A DNA stretch of 64,000 nucleotides from contig JABYQU010000008.1 of assembly GCA_022264855.1 (NCBI GenBank), positions 62,001 through 126,000 on the forward strand, in the 5' to 3' direction. Of the stretch, positions 32,333 to 43,702 are shown in pieces (the first letter of the stretch is position 1; each line of letters starts with the position of its first letter). Below the pieces are notes generated by a model. That model was given only the letters and a program-made list of their open reading frames with translations. It was not told where the DNA came from and searched no databases. The stretch comes from Lenzites betulinus (Eukaryota; Basidiomycota; Agaricomycetes; Polyporales; Polyporaceae). The position numbers and the translations under genes were made by a program.

Positions 32333-32787
32333 TCATGGAATGTCTGCTCGCCTTGGACTACCAGAAACAACCGCCGGCCTTCTGAGCCAGTTCTGAGCAG
32401 TGTGTTGAAGGAAGAAATTTCTAATCCTACGAAACACACAAACCTGGGCGGATCCTAGGTGAGTAGTTGGTGATAAATCGCCGGCAACTACTGAGTCGAC
32501 AAACAGGAACTCCCGGTGGGAAAAGGGACCGGGGTTGATACTCTCGTACTTAGCACCACCGTACATCACGGTGAAGAATCGGGAATCTAGTCTATCTGCT
32601 AATCGACCCATGACCTTGATGCTTGATGGTATTGACTTCAAGGCCTTGACTAATACTAATAGTACTTTTGCGCGATGCCCCTCAATATTGACGCTTATAG
32701 CATCGCTCTTGAGCAAGTACGCTCCGTCGCCGTCTGCGTTAGACGCGAGTCGCGGCGGCGTAGACAACCCGTAAGTCAATGAATGCA
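32333..32787 (-). CDS. Uncertain ORF, 151 aa
   Basis: The ATG at 32787 opens a frame with a plausible globular look (SVNIEGHRAKVLLVLVKALK; SREFLFVDSVVAGDLSP-like stretch), but no domain is recognised. Its upstream part (32650-32790) has DNA similarity to 36310-36420, the 5' flank of the third kinase-like gene, so it may just be repeated flank. Low trust. Confidence 0.25.
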
Positions 32788-33022
32788 TTGTTTCATCTGC
32801 TCGGCGTCGCACTGATCGGTTGAATCAATGCTGCTGCTAGGCGAAGCGTTAGGATCGACGAGTATCCGCTCAGAGCGTTCAATTCTTAATCATCTTCGAC
32901 CAGGTAAGAACGCCCTCCGGGAGCTTCTCTGAGGCTCGAGCAACCGATGTCGGACCCAGCCATACAAAAGAGTCGCATACAACGCGCGAGCTGACAGCCG
33001 ACCACGCAGCTGATTCACAAAT

Positions 33023-34197
33023 ATGTCATCCGACTCCCCTAACCCGCCCTGGTATGTTATCTCTCCCGACGGCCGCTTCGACCCCGGAGGAATCCCCGAC
33101 CGTCTACTATGCCACCCAGAGTTGAATGAACGAGGGCTGGTGCCCTTCATTCCTACAAAACCTGTAGGAATTCAGCGCCCAACACATAGCATCCCCGTGA
33201 CGCTGATTTGCGTACCTGCTAATAGGGTATCGTGTTCCGCACTACCCCTTTCGTAGAACCAATCTTCATCATCAAGATTCTCAATACGGAACGAGAAGAA
33301 TACGAGATCTACAAGCGGCTGCTATCAGACGCAAATCAGCGTCCCAATAACCACACACTCCCTTCCGAGTTGACGCGAACAGGCCATCCACTGCTCATAA
33401 TGCCCGAGATTCAGAACGCGCGATTTATACACCTCGCAAAATGGCCTCCTCGTAAAGCGATGGACATCATATTCCAGCTGGTAGAGGTCCGGGACACGAT
33501 GCTGCTTTTATCCCGCTTGTTCTGATCGTAACTCAACAGGGCATGGAATTTCTACATAGCCTCCACATCGTACACATGGTACGTCCGTCGACTCACTACG
33601 TGGAGCTTACTCTAAAGATGTTATCATAGGATATGTGCCGGATGAATGTTATGGTGGGCCTACCCCAGGATGCGGAAGCGCACAAGGATGTTGTCCCCCA
33701 CAGACTTTACATCATCGACTTCGACTCCTCAAGACAGTTCGCTCTGGGCCCCGGCATACAGCCAGCCGTGGTACTCCCGGAGTCCCAGACAGAGAAACCG
33801 AACGGCCTGCAGCTGCTCGATCCCTATTCCTGGGATGTGTATTGCGTGGGACGCACGTTGGAGCGTCTCTTCGAGGTAAGCTACCAGTGCTACTGGTAGT
33901 GTCAAGTGTCCAGTATTGGACTCACCTGAGCTATTCCAGCAATACACTGAGCGTACGAAGTTGCGAATCCCCTGGTTGGCCGAAACATATATCAAGTGGC
34001 TGGTTGGGAGCGAACGAGGCTGCCCCGGGGTGTGTCGGTGTCGCCCTACTGCGCGTACGGCGCTGCGAGTCATCAAGCTCCTCGTATGTGTCATTGATGT
34101 CATGGAGTGCTGCCGGTGGGTTGCCCGTATCGTCCTGCGTTTGCGGCCAAACTGGCCCTGGTTTGGCTCAAAGAGTACGGGGCGTAAGACCCCATGA
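33023..34197 (+). CDS. Kinase-like protein, tandem copy 1, 314 aa, five exons
   Basis: Exons: 33023-33163, 33226-33486, 33540-33578, 33630-33875, 33940-34197; all phases match. The family resembles protein kinases. There is a beta-3 lysine (FIIKIL), Glu-rich helix C (TEREEYEIYKRL), a catalytic-loop-like motif (HIVHMDMCRMNVM: H.D....N, split across introns 3 and 4) and a metal-binding-like IIDFD in place of DFG. No glycine-rich loop is seen before the lysine and the C-lobe is short, so activity is uncertain. The C-terminus has a Cys/Arg patch, CPGVCRCRPTARTAL. Copies 2 and 3 share the architecture. Function is unknown. Confidence 0.8.
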
Positions 34198-34646
34198 TCT
34201 GTGCTTGAAGTTCTCCCTTTTGCATGCCTGCTGTCAATCTGAGGTTGCTTGAAGGTACGCATCCCCTTCCTAATATGAATTTTAAACCCTCCAACTCACA
34301 AGCTGCACCTATCAAACAACAATCTCGCTCGATGCCATTACTTCTGCAGCCGTGTGTATTCCCGGGTTGATTATTGAGAATGAATGTGCACTAGATGTTG
34401 TCCGTGCAAGACCGCGGCGCCGCGGCGCCAGACCATCAATCACGCGATTTACTCCGAGTCATAGCATATCACGTTTGCATTAACACTGACCAGTCAAGCG
34501 CAAGGGTATGTAGCCTCCAAGGATCGGACGTTCAACGTTCAACTCCCTGCCTGGCAATCACCTGCCTGCCAGGCTATCTGTCTGCCTCACTGCACCGCAG
34601 CGATCTCGTCCGAATGCCAGTTGTATCTGCCACTGGGTTCACAAAG
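34198..34646. other. Intergenic between kinase-like copies 1 and 2
   Basis: 34255-34330 resembles the 3' flank of copy 2 (35880-35960), so flanks were copied with the genes. No further gene is seen. Confidence 0.5.
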
Positions 34647-35808
34647 ATGTCAACCGAATCCAACCCACCCTGGTATGTTTTCTCTTCGGACGGCGAATTC
34701 GACCCCGGAGCAATTCCCGACCGCCTACTCCATCACCCGACGCTACAGGAACGGGGGATGGTACCCGTCATACCTATAAACCCCGTAGGACAACTTTCCT
34801 TACCCTCAATTGTAATCTGAATGAATCAACAGGGTGTCGTATTTACCACTGCAACAAACCCAGATTTCGTCATCAAGGTTCTCAATACGGAACGCGAAGA
34901 ACTTGCGATCTACAACCGTCTGCGCAGCGATATGAAGCGGTGCAATAACCACATTGTTCCTTTCGAACTGACGCGAACAGGCCACCCACTCCTCATCATG
35001 CCCTACGTCAATGGCATGATATCGATCTACCAGGGAAATTGGTCTCCCCGGAACGCCATGGATGTTGTACTGCAATTCGTAGAGGTTCGTGACACTACAA
35101 GACCTATACCCGACATTTATTAACTCATCGATCGTAACAGGGCATAGACTATCTACATAGTCTGCACATCGTACACATGGTATTTATATCCACTCACAGT
35201 GTGGGATCCCCATAACTGATAAACATATGATCGTCTAGGATATATGCCAGATGAATGTTATGGCCGGGCGGAACCGCCGTCCGACACCCTTGCACCAGGA
35301 TGTTGTCAAAAACAGACTTTACATCATCGATTTCGACTGGTCAAGACAGTTTGCGCTGGGCCCCGGTGTTCAGCCAGCGATCGTTCTCCCGGAAACCCAG
35401 ACGGCCAAACCGAACGGATTGGAGCTTCTCGACCCGTATTCCTGGGATGTATATTGCGTGGGGCGCACGATGGAGCGGGTCATGAAAGTAAGATATCATT
35501 GATCCGAATGCACGAATTTGCAATCACTAAAGCGATTCAACCAGGACCAATATGAGCGCAGGAACGAACGACCGCCATGGATTGCTGCGAAGTATATCCA
35601 GTGGCTGATAGGGAACGAACGAGGATGCCCTTGGGTATGCCGCTGCCGCCCAACGGCGCGTACGGCGCTGCGAGTCATCAAGCTCCTCGTAAGTGTCGTT
35701 GACGTCATGAACTCGGAGGATCGTCGTTGGATGGCCCATATCATCCTGCGTTTGCGACCGAGCCGGATTGGGGTTGGCTCAAAGAGTGCGGCGTGTAAAA
35801 CCTCATGA
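34647..35808 (+). CDS. Kinase-like protein, tandem copy 2, 313 aa, five exons
   Basis: Exons: 34647-34784, 34833-35084, 35141-35179, 35239-35487, 35545-35808. It starts MSTESNPPWYVFSSDG, parallel to copies 1 and 3. Motifs: FVIKVL lysine, HIVHM/DICQMNVM catalytic-loop-like motif and LYIIDFDWSRQF. Splice sites fall at the same codons as in the other copies. No stop or frameshift is seen. Confidence 0.8.
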
Positions 35809-36697
35809 ATTATGTTTGGATTTCCTGCTTTCGTGCATAAGTACTGTCAATAGCTATCATAGTACTTATGCATGCTTGAATGTACGTATCCCCCTCCCCG
35901 TATAAATTTTCAACTCTGCAGGTTACAAGCTGCACCTACCAAGCAACAGTCTTGCTCGCGAGTCAAAGCCTTTACTTGTGCAGCCCCTTCTGCCTGCGTT
36001 GATAACTAGATTGAGATTACCGGCCCACCTGGGCATCGTGGATTATAAAAAGCTCAGAGTCACTGTGTGAGACAGCCTATGTTGGGAGTGCACTATGTTA
36101 ACCGTGATAGACGTCCTGGCGAGCAAGAAGGGGGATGTTCCAAGTCCTGCACTGGACGCCGGACGCGCGACGTCACAGTACTAGTACGTCGGCGCCAAAC
36201 CGTCGATCTTGTATGCATCGCACGAATCTCCGATCGTATAAGATCCGTACGCGGGATATCAGCTCGATCCTGCCACCGTGGTGACCCGCCCCCTCCCGCC
36301 CCTCACTGGGCCTCAAGCTTCAAGGTATCACGTTCAACATTTATCCTTCTATCACTTACTCTCAAGCAAGCTGTGTCTGACGCTGGCGGCGGCGTAAACA
36401 GCCGGTATGTTAATAAATCCAATGTTGCGTGTTCGCGAGGTCATTCTAATGAGCTGAACTGATGCTTTTGACTACTTACTCGAAGCATCGGGATCAACGA
36501 TAGTCTGGCCAACAGCGCGCACGTTCCAACTGTCAATAGCAAGGTAGGGTCTCCGCCCACCGGGAACTTCTCTGAGCAACGCATCGGGACTGAATCGTAC
36601 AGAAAGCTAGCTCATTAGTAGCCCGAGTCATTAGGTCCGAAGACGGCCATCATAGTCGCAAGCAACGCGCAAACGACCACACATCTTATTCCCAAAT
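35809..36697. other. Intergenic between kinase-like copies 2 and 3
   Basis: Non-coding. 36310-36610 is similar to 32650-32940, upstream of copy 1, so the duplicated unit includes about 400 bp of 5' flank. I see no other gene. Confidence 0.5.
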
Positions 36698-37876
36698 ATG
36701 TCATCCGACCCTAACCCGCCCTGGTATGTGACCTCTCCGGATGGCAGCTTCGACCCCGGAGGAATACCCGATCGCCTACTGCATCACCCGGAGCTACAGG
36801 AACGGGGGATGGTGCCCACCAGCCCTATAAACCCGGTAGGATAACCTTCTCTACCCTCACTAGTAGCACTTAAACAGTGAATTAATGGCTGCCAACAGGG
36901 TGTCGTGTTTACCACTTGGCCTCTCACAAGGCCAATTTACGTTATCAAGGTTCTCAACACGGAGCGCGAAGAACTTGCGATCTACAAGCGGCTGCGTAGC
37001 GACATGAAGCGGTCCAACAACCATACCATTCCTTTCGAACTGACGCGGACAGGCCACCCACTACTCATAATGCCCTACATTGATCGCATACTATGGATTT
37101 ACCAAGGAAAATGGTCTCCCCGAAACACCATGGATTTCATACTGCAGTTCGTAGAGGTTCGTGACGCCACGACACTTATCGTACCCGACATGCCTTAGCT
37201 CAACGGTCGTAATCAGGGCGTAGATTATCTGCATAGCTTGCACATCGTACACATGGTACGTATATTGGCTTACAGCGTGTAATTCCTCTAAATGAACCGC
37301 TGATTGTGTAGGATATATGCCGGTTGAATGTTATGTTCGGGCCGGAGCACGGCACGGCACCCTTGCACCAGGACGTCGTCAAAAACAGACTTTACATCAT
37401 CGATTTCGACTCGTCAAAGCAGTTCACGCTGGGCCCAGGTGTGCAGCCAGCGATCATCCTCCCGGAGACCCAGACGGACAAACCGAACGGCTTGGAGCTT
37501 CTCGAGCCTTATTCCTGGGATGTGTATTGTACAGGGCGCACGTTGGAGGATATCATAAATGTAAGACACGCTACATCAGTCCAACTCCACGAATTTGTTC
37601 TCATCGAAGCGATTCCAGTACCAAATTGAGCGCAGTAACGAAATGCCGCCGTGGATTGCGACGAAGTATATCCAGTGGCTGATTGGCAACGAGCGAGGCT
37701 GCACTGGGGTATGCCGGTGTCGCCCAACGGCGCGTACGGCGCTGCGAGCCATCAAGCTCCTCGTACACGTCGTTTATGTCATGGAGGGTTGTCGTTGGGT
37801 GGCCCGTACCGTCCTGTCTTTGTGGCCAAGCTGGGCCTGGTTCGGCTCAAAGAGTGCGGCGCGTAAAACCGTATGA
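36698..37876 (+). CDS. Kinase-like protein, tandem copy 3, 313 aa, five exons
   Basis: Exons: 36698-36835, 36899-37156, 37217-37255, 37312-37560, 37619-37876. It starts MSSDPNPPWYVTSPDG. Motifs: YVIKVL lysine, HIVHM/DICRLNVM (H.D....N) and LYIIDFDSSKQF. It is closer to copy 2 than to copy 1 over most of exon 4 (GTAPLHQDVVKNRLYIIDFD). Intact. Confidence 0.8.
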
Positions 37877-37936
37877 TTATACTTGAGGTATACACAACTC
37901 TACGCTCGCTTGAATGTATCCATGTCCTGTATGTAA

Positions 37937-38827
37937 TTACACGCGCCGGTCACTGTACCTGCAGTAATCATCTGCGTCCCCACCCGGGCCAATGCCGCGG
38001 AGTCGTCCGACAATAGCTTCCGTCAACGCCTCTGCCCGCGCGCGCATCTCAGGGGTCGCAGAGAGTGGCGACAATCCGTAGGTGAGCTCCCGCATCGCGT
38101 GCACCTCCGCGTACCGCGGGAGAACATCTTTCAGGTAGACGTCGTACCGTTCCAGCGCGAACAGCTCCCCGCCCAAGCCGCGCCCGCCAATTTAGGCCAG
38201 TGCCAAGTCGAGCACTACGCGCCCGTCCAAGTTGTCTTCGTCGCCACCGACTGGCCCGAGAACGAGGAATGGCCATGGGACGGGACCGTGAAACCCAGAT
38301 AAGCATAGTACAGGCTCGGTTACGCCGGTGTGTATGACCGCACACGCCTCACGGGGGGTCACTAGTGCGTTCCCCACCCGCAGGTTGACGGGATCGATTA
38401 CGAGCGCGTAGCCCGACGCGGTGCGCGCGCGGACGGGCACGCCGGCAGCACGCAGGTTGTCGAGGACCCGCTGCGCGACGTACGCAAGCTGGAACCCCTG
38501 GTCGTACGTTTTGCAGCGCCAGAACACGTCCTCGAGAGCGCGGCGGGTGAGCTGGCTACCTGTGGCGGTCTTCACACCGTCAGGAGAGGCGAAGGTGTCC
38601 ACAGTGGTAGGCCCACGGGGCGAGGGCGTGTCGTAAAGCACGTAGGCGATCCGGCTGGGCGGAGAGAGGGGGTCGAACCAATCCTCTAGCCGATACGCGG
38701 GATCAAGGGTGCGGAAGGGTGTGCCGTCTTTGTTCACTTCTGATAGCTGCATGTAGGGAAACGGTGTCCCAGCGACGGCGGCGTGCGCGTGGAGGATGAA
38801 GGCCAAGAAAACAATCCTCAGATACAA
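37937..38827 (-). pseudogene. MYND-family pseudogene with in-frame stop and lost zinc finger
   Basis: It aligns along most of its length with the intact neighbour at 38877-39908 (DTFASPDGVKTATGSQLTRR against DTFASPAGVKTPTGSELTRR). The equivalent of the N-terminal 20-30 residues has no ATG in frame; the first Met is at 38752. At 38192-38194 a TAA stands where the neighbour has CAG (LPQIGGRG), after which the frame continues open for about 80 codons (GGELFALERYDVYLKDVLPR). It ends DDYCRYSDRRV exactly where the MYND finger of the neighbour begins (FCRYCGKDG), so the second Cys and the whole finger are gone. Confidence 0.8.
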
Positions 38828-38876
38828 AAGTTACAGATGTACAATATTGGGTGCACGGCAATGGGGACGGTACAGT

Positions 38877-39908
38877 TCAAGAACGCCACAGCTTGTGGTA
38901 CTTCCACCCCAGCGTCTGACACGGCGGGCAGAAATACGCCTTCTTGCACTTCGAGCACCGCGTCTCCACGCCGTCCTTTCCACAATACCGACAGAAGTGA
39001 TCTTCACCTGCCGCGAGCTTTCGAAGCCGCTGTAGGACCGTGTCAACGAGCGCGTCCCCATGCCGACGAATGTCCTCCTCCGCGATGCGGATCTTGCCCG
39101 ACAGATCGTACCGCTCATGCTCATCCGCGACCTTCGCGAGCACCTTGTCGTGGTACACGATCGCGCGCTCGAGCGCGAACGGCTCAGCGCCGCCGCCGCG
39201 CCCGCCGATCTGCGGAAGCACCAGATCGAGCACGACGCGCCGGTCGGCCTCCATGTCCTCGGACTGCGCCGCGCCAAGGAGGAGGAACACCCACGGCATG
39301 CTGTCCGCGAACCCGGAGAGGTGCTGCGTCATGTCCACCTTCGAGGGCCCGAGGTCGGGGCGCGGCTCCGTGACGACGATGAGGCACGGCTCTTTGACGT
39401 GGATGTCGATCTCGGCGACGGTGACTTCGCTAGGCTTGCAGCGCACCTCGTGTTTTGTGGGCGTGCGCGCGAGGAGGGTGGTGGTGGGGGGAAGGTGGTC
39501 GAAGACCTGTTGGGCGACGTACGCGAGGAGGTACCCACTGTTGAAGGTCTTGCAACGCCAGAACGCGTCCTCGAGCTCGCGTCGGGTGAGCTCGCTGCCG
39601 GTGGGGGTCTTCACTCCGGCGGGAGAGGCGAAGGTATCAATTGTCGTGCGTTCGACGGTAGTTTGATCTTTCCGCAGAATGTACGCGACGCGCTTGCGGG
39701 CATCTGGGCCGGACGCGGTTTCGTACCACGATGAGTGGAGGAAGTGCTCGGGGAACGTTTTGAGTGGCGAGTCGCCGCGGCCGACTTCTACGAGTTGCGC
39801 ATGAGCAAAGAGAGGCTCGGACAGCGCATGTGTGTTGAGGATGATAGCAGCGAGATCGTGTACGTCGAGGACGAAGCCGTCGGGGATGTTTTGAGGTGAT
39901 GCGGCCAT
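38877..39908 (-). CDS. Protein with C-terminal MYND-type zinc finger, 343 aa
   Basis: Single exon from ATG 39908. The N-terminal 290 residues are a conserved domain shared with the adjacent pseudogene but not otherwise recognised (TRRELEDAFWRCKTFNSGYLL is the most striking piece). The C-terminal MYND-type finger is CRYCGKDGVETRCSKC, then YFCPPCQTLGWKYHK; the last expected Cys is missing because the protein ends HKLWRS. MYND fingers bind proline-containing partners. The cellular role is unknown. Confidence 0.8.
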   Translation of the reverse strand: MAASPQNIPDGFVLDVHDLAAIILNTHALSEPLFAHAQLVEVGRGDSPLKTFPEHFLHSSWYETASGPDARKRVAYILRKDQTTVERTTIDTFASPAGVKTPTGSELTRRELEDAFWRCKTFNSGYLLAYVAQQVFDHLPPTTTLLARTPTKHEVRCKPSEVTVAEIDIHVKEPCLIVVTEPRPDLGPSKVDMTQHLSGFADSMPWVFLLLGAAQSEDMEADRRVVLDLVLPQIGGRGGGAEPFALERAIVYHDKVLAKVADEHERYDLSGKIRIAEEDIRRHGDALVDTVLQRLRKLAAGEDHFCRYCGKDGVETRCSKCKKAYFCPPCQTLGWKYHKLWRS

Positions 39909-40219
39909 GGTGGCGCAGATGATACGCGTTGTGTGTGTTTGTATACGGATGGGGGTGTGCCACAGGTGTAGCGCCGGACGGAGTAGTGATCGTATCTTGG
40001 ATTCGTCGTATCACGCTGGATATCGTGCAGCGTTAATACCAAGTAGAGTGTCATTTTATAGTTGAGTTACAGTACGAACATGCTAGGCAATTTTGAGGGC
40101 ACGGTCAAGGAAGGCAACGGAATAGGGGTCATCACTGATCGGAATGTACGGACTCGCGATTATTAGGTGGAATGTTATTATACTAGGAAATAGTATTCGG
40201 GATGTTTTGGACAAGGCCT
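39909..40219. other. Intergenic
   Basis: No gene or TATA box recognised. Confidence 0.4.
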
Positions 40220-40774
40220 TCAGCCGGTAATGCCCCCGCTTGACCGTGTCAGGCTGGGCACATGACGATGTCGTGAAATATCAGACTTTCCTCCCTTGCC
40301 CTGCAGGCGGGGAGGCAAGGGAAGAGGTTTTGAGACGGGCGGAAGAGGTTTGTTTTTGTCGGCGGAGGGAGTGGGGGGCAGCGCCTTGTCGCCACGCGGG
40401 ACCGCAGGAAGCGGTTTGTCGCACGAGCCTCCGGTGCACATGGAGGTGGGCGAACCGTTGTCATCGCACGCCGTCGTGCTCTCCGCCTCCTCGAGGTAAT
40501 CGTCCTCTTCTTCCGGGCATTCGAAGACCGTCGGAGGAAGGGGCCGCGGCACCGGGACCCGTTTCACGCAGCGGCGACCTGCGCTAGCGTGGGGAGGTGC
40601 TATCTGCCCGCGGAGTTTTGCGTTATCCTCCATCGCCTGCAGCTGTTGCGCAAACGCGTCGAGCAGGGAGAAGCGCTCTCTGAGCGGACTGGAGCAGTCG
40701 TTGCTCGCAGGGTTTGTTGCGGTTTTGTCGAATGTTCTGGGGAAGGTACGTGACGCGATGTGTTTTGTAGGCAT
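40220..40774 (-). CDS. Hypothetical Pro-rich protein, 184 aa
   Basis: Single exon; the first ATG in frame is at 40774 (MPTKHIASRTFPRTFDK). It has a short helical region (LLDAFAQQLQAMEDNAKLRG), then a Pro-rich tail with repeated KPLPxxP-like motifs (CDKPLPAVP, DKALPPTP, NKPLPPVSKPLPLPP) that could bind SH3 domains. No enzyme domain. Codon pattern is even, so I believe it is real, but the function is unknown. Confidence 0.55.
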   Translation of the reverse strand: MPTKHIASRTFPRTFDKTATNPASNDCSSPLRERFSLLDAFAQQLQAMEDNAKLRGQIAPPHASAGRRCVKRVPVPRPLPPTVFECPEEEDDYLEEAESTTACDDNGSPTSMCTGGSCDKPLPAVPRGDKALPPTPSADKNKPLPPVSKPLPLPPRLQGKGGKSDISRHRHVPSLTRSSGGITG

Positions 40775-41253
40775 GCTGAGGGCGACGTATGACGTGAGGA
40801 GGAGAGAGTGATGATTGGAGAGGAGACATCGGCAGTATTCAAGATATAGCGGGCGACTTGCGCCCGCAGTCACCTAAACACGAGGTGGTCGCCGTCCTCG
40901 AGGCAGAGATTGCAAGCATAATGCAGCACCCTGCTGTATCGGGCTCGCAGATCCGCACCGCACAATCAACAGGAGGGGAAGCAAGCAACGAGGCGCAGAG
41001 CAGGCGCGTATAATGGCGGAGTGTGCTGCGGTAGGCCGAGGCTGACGGTGCGCACCTCGATCGCTTCTCCCGCATATTCTGGGACCGATTCTCGTGGATG
41101 CCGCGAGGGCTTCTAGCTGGATATGTGGTGCCTTCATACGAGTTAGGATACGTGCCGGCATAATGCAGTCCACGGGACACAGCAGACAGCATTATAATCC
41201 TCACCGTGTACAACTGCCTTGGTTCCTCCTTCGCGTCCCCCTTTCCCCAAGCG
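40775..41253. other. Intergenic, divergent promoters
   Basis: Separates the Pro-rich gene (minus) and the RBR gene (plus). An ATTATAA box at 41191-41197 is about 60 bp before the RBR start. Confidence 0.5.
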
Positions 41254-42824
41254 ATGCTGAGGCGTCCGGATAAGAGCAAGCTTTCCTCCTCCGCGGGGCA
41301 CGCCGAAGGCGATCCTGATGAAGAGCTAGCCCGCCTCTCACTGATCGCTGCGCTCACGCTCGAAGACGTCGAACAGGTGCGAAACCGGAACAAGGGCAAG
41401 TCGCGCGCCGACGCCCCTGTGGACGATGAGATGATAGCCTTTGAGCTCTTCGCCGCGGAAGCTGCAGCCCTGGATACTATGGCCAGCGACATACGATTCG
41501 CGCAAAGTCTGGACAAGGCGTTGGAGTCCGACGGCCGACTGCTCGACGACTTGGCAAGAGCGGAGGAAACGTGTAGACGCGATAGGGAGTTCGCTATCGC
41601 GCTATCGAAAGGACAGACATACCGGTACGAACCTGTACCCGTACAGCGCCCACAGTCAGCATCCACATCGGCCCTCCACATTACCAATTCCCCAGCGACC
41701 GCCGTAGCCGCGGTCCCGAAGGTGATCGCACCGGCTTCATCAAACCGGTGGGTGCTGCTCCTGCTCCGTTTAATGAGATATGAGTGACACAAGATCTTTG
41801 CAAAAGGACAAGCACCGCCTTCAGTATCGCGACTTCATCGTCGTCGACTGCTGTGTCAGCGGCCACTGCAAAGGCGCGGTAAGTGTTTATTGCCTACATG
41901 AAGCTGTGTGAGAGGAACTGACCAGCCGACCCAGAGCGGAATCATGTGTCATCTGTCGAGACGTGATCGAAGGCTCAGTAATTCGTGTTCCGTGCGGACA
42001 TACGTACGACGTGGGATGCCTGGTCGACCTCTTTCGGGCAGCCACAGTCGACGAGTCGCTCTTCCCACCGGCGTGTTGCAGGAAGCCCTTCGTCCTACAG
42101 GAGGTCCGCGTATACCTCGACAGCAACCTCCAAAAGGTCGTCGACAAGAAGACGATCGAGTTCGGCACGAAAAACAGGGTGTACTGCCACCGTCCCACCT
42201 GCTCTACCTTCATCGGCGCCGCGACTGCATCCGCGACGAACATGCTATGCCCCACGTGCTATTACTACACGTGCGGCCACTGTAAAGCTGCCGCTCACAC
42301 CTTAACCTTCCGGTGCACGAGCTCGGAGGACGCTGCGGTGGTGGCCTTAGCCGAACAGGCTGGCTGGAAGCGGTGCCCTGGCTGCGGCCATCTCGTCGAG
42401 CTGTCCTTCGGCTGCTACCATATGACGTGTCGGTGCAGACACCAGTTCTGCTACCTGTGCACCGCGACATGGAAGACCTGCAAGTGCACCCAATGGGATG
42501 AGAACCGGCTGGTTGCGGCGGCGGAGGATAGGGTGCAGCGGCAAGGCGTACAAGCCCCTGCTCGTGGAGGTAACGCCGTGGACTTCCGCCAGAGAGTCGC
42601 GCGGGAGGCCGAGCGTTTGCGAGACGATCATGACTGTGGGCATCGCTGGAAGTACGTGACCGGTGAACGCAGATGCGAAGGGTGCGGCCACTACCTGAGG
42701 GTGTTCTTGTTTGTGAGTTCTTGACCACATTCAAGGTGGGAATTGGTTCTCACATTTCTTTCAGAACTGCGTTTGGTGCCACATATGGCTTTGTGCGCGT
42801 TGCAGGAACAATCGTTGGATGTAG
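41254..42824 (+). CDS. RBR-type E3 ubiquitin ligase, 470 aa, four exons
   Basis: Exons: 41254-41747, 41807-41878, 41926-42712, 42765-42824; phases match. RBR ligases take ubiquitin from an E2 on RING1 and pass it through a cysteine in RING2 to the substrate. N-terminal residues 1-190 are helical and acidic. RING1 (about 196-240) begins CVICRDVIEGSVIRVPCGHTY. IBR (about 276-319): YCHRPTCSTF...CPTC...CGHC. RING2 (about 339-367): RCPGCGHLVELSFGCYHMTC, in which Cys 352 of FGCYHM corresponds to the catalytic cysteine, then CRHQFCYLC. The C-terminus ends in a Cys-rich segment completed by exon 4 (NCVWCHIWLCARCRNNRW). Substrate unknown. Confidence 0.92.
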
Positions 42825-43702
42825 GGCAGCCGTGCGCGTTACGACCGGCCGGAAATTGGAGTGGGATATGTAAATATCATGGACGTTTTCTTGACAATCC
42901 CGAGATTCCACTGTCCGATCGACACCCGCCAACGTTGTTGCCCGTCTTGCGATCATCGATCATGGCGCTCCGAGTCAGTCGGTGAACATACACGTGTGGC
43001 TACGTGTGGTCGCTGAAAGTATTCATTCGACCCCAGGACTGCGTGATGGCGATGTTCAGGACGGGGATAGCTTCTTTTGTGTGTAGTGCCTGTGCACAGC
43101 CCCGTGCGGTACCATGGAGAAATCCCCAGGGAAGCTTGGAGCCTCATGCCTCAGCCTGCCTGCAGCCAGTAACTTACGTATCCGGCGCGCCACCACCCTG
43201 CAGCCGTACACCCAGCGCTGCACGATCGATGTCGGAACCACTTGGCTTGCAAGCTGTTCTGACCACGCAGCAGAACCTCGTCGACCTTCTGAGGACTTAA
43301 TGCTTTTATATGGATATCCGGATAGGTCGGGTTCTTCCGGGTGCGAGCTTCCATGCGACAGAGACACGCAACCTCAGCCTGGTCCTTGCACGAGTGTTCG
43401 TTCCCCCGGCAGGGCTTGCGGTATGAGAGATCCGCCGTAGCTGACAAGAGCGTGAGTCAATCAAGCATCGAGCACATGCAGCGTCCGCGTGTAGGCCAGA
43501 GCAAGCGTAGATGGACACGGATGTGGATGGCGGCAGGAAGCAAGCCGTGTACGGGCGCACCCTGCACTCGAGCACCGCGTGCCACCAGGGTCTCGTGGGC
43601 GCGTCCGCGGCGTCAAACTCAATTGCAGCTTCCGATTCGCCATGACACTCGCTCGCCGTCGCCCCGACGCTTCACTGTCTCGCTCTCATCGCGACCACGA
43701 CC
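42825..43702. other. Intergenic, 880 bp, no gene recognised
   Basis: Several overlapping open frames on both strands, none with a domain, consistent codon pattern or splice structure. It probably holds the promoter of the 579-aa membrane protein. Confidence 0.5.

Noticed and set aside
40839..41792. 317-codon minus-strand frame over the RBR gene's first exon
   Set aside because: Shadow of the RBR N-terminal exon, which joins in phase to clear RING domains.
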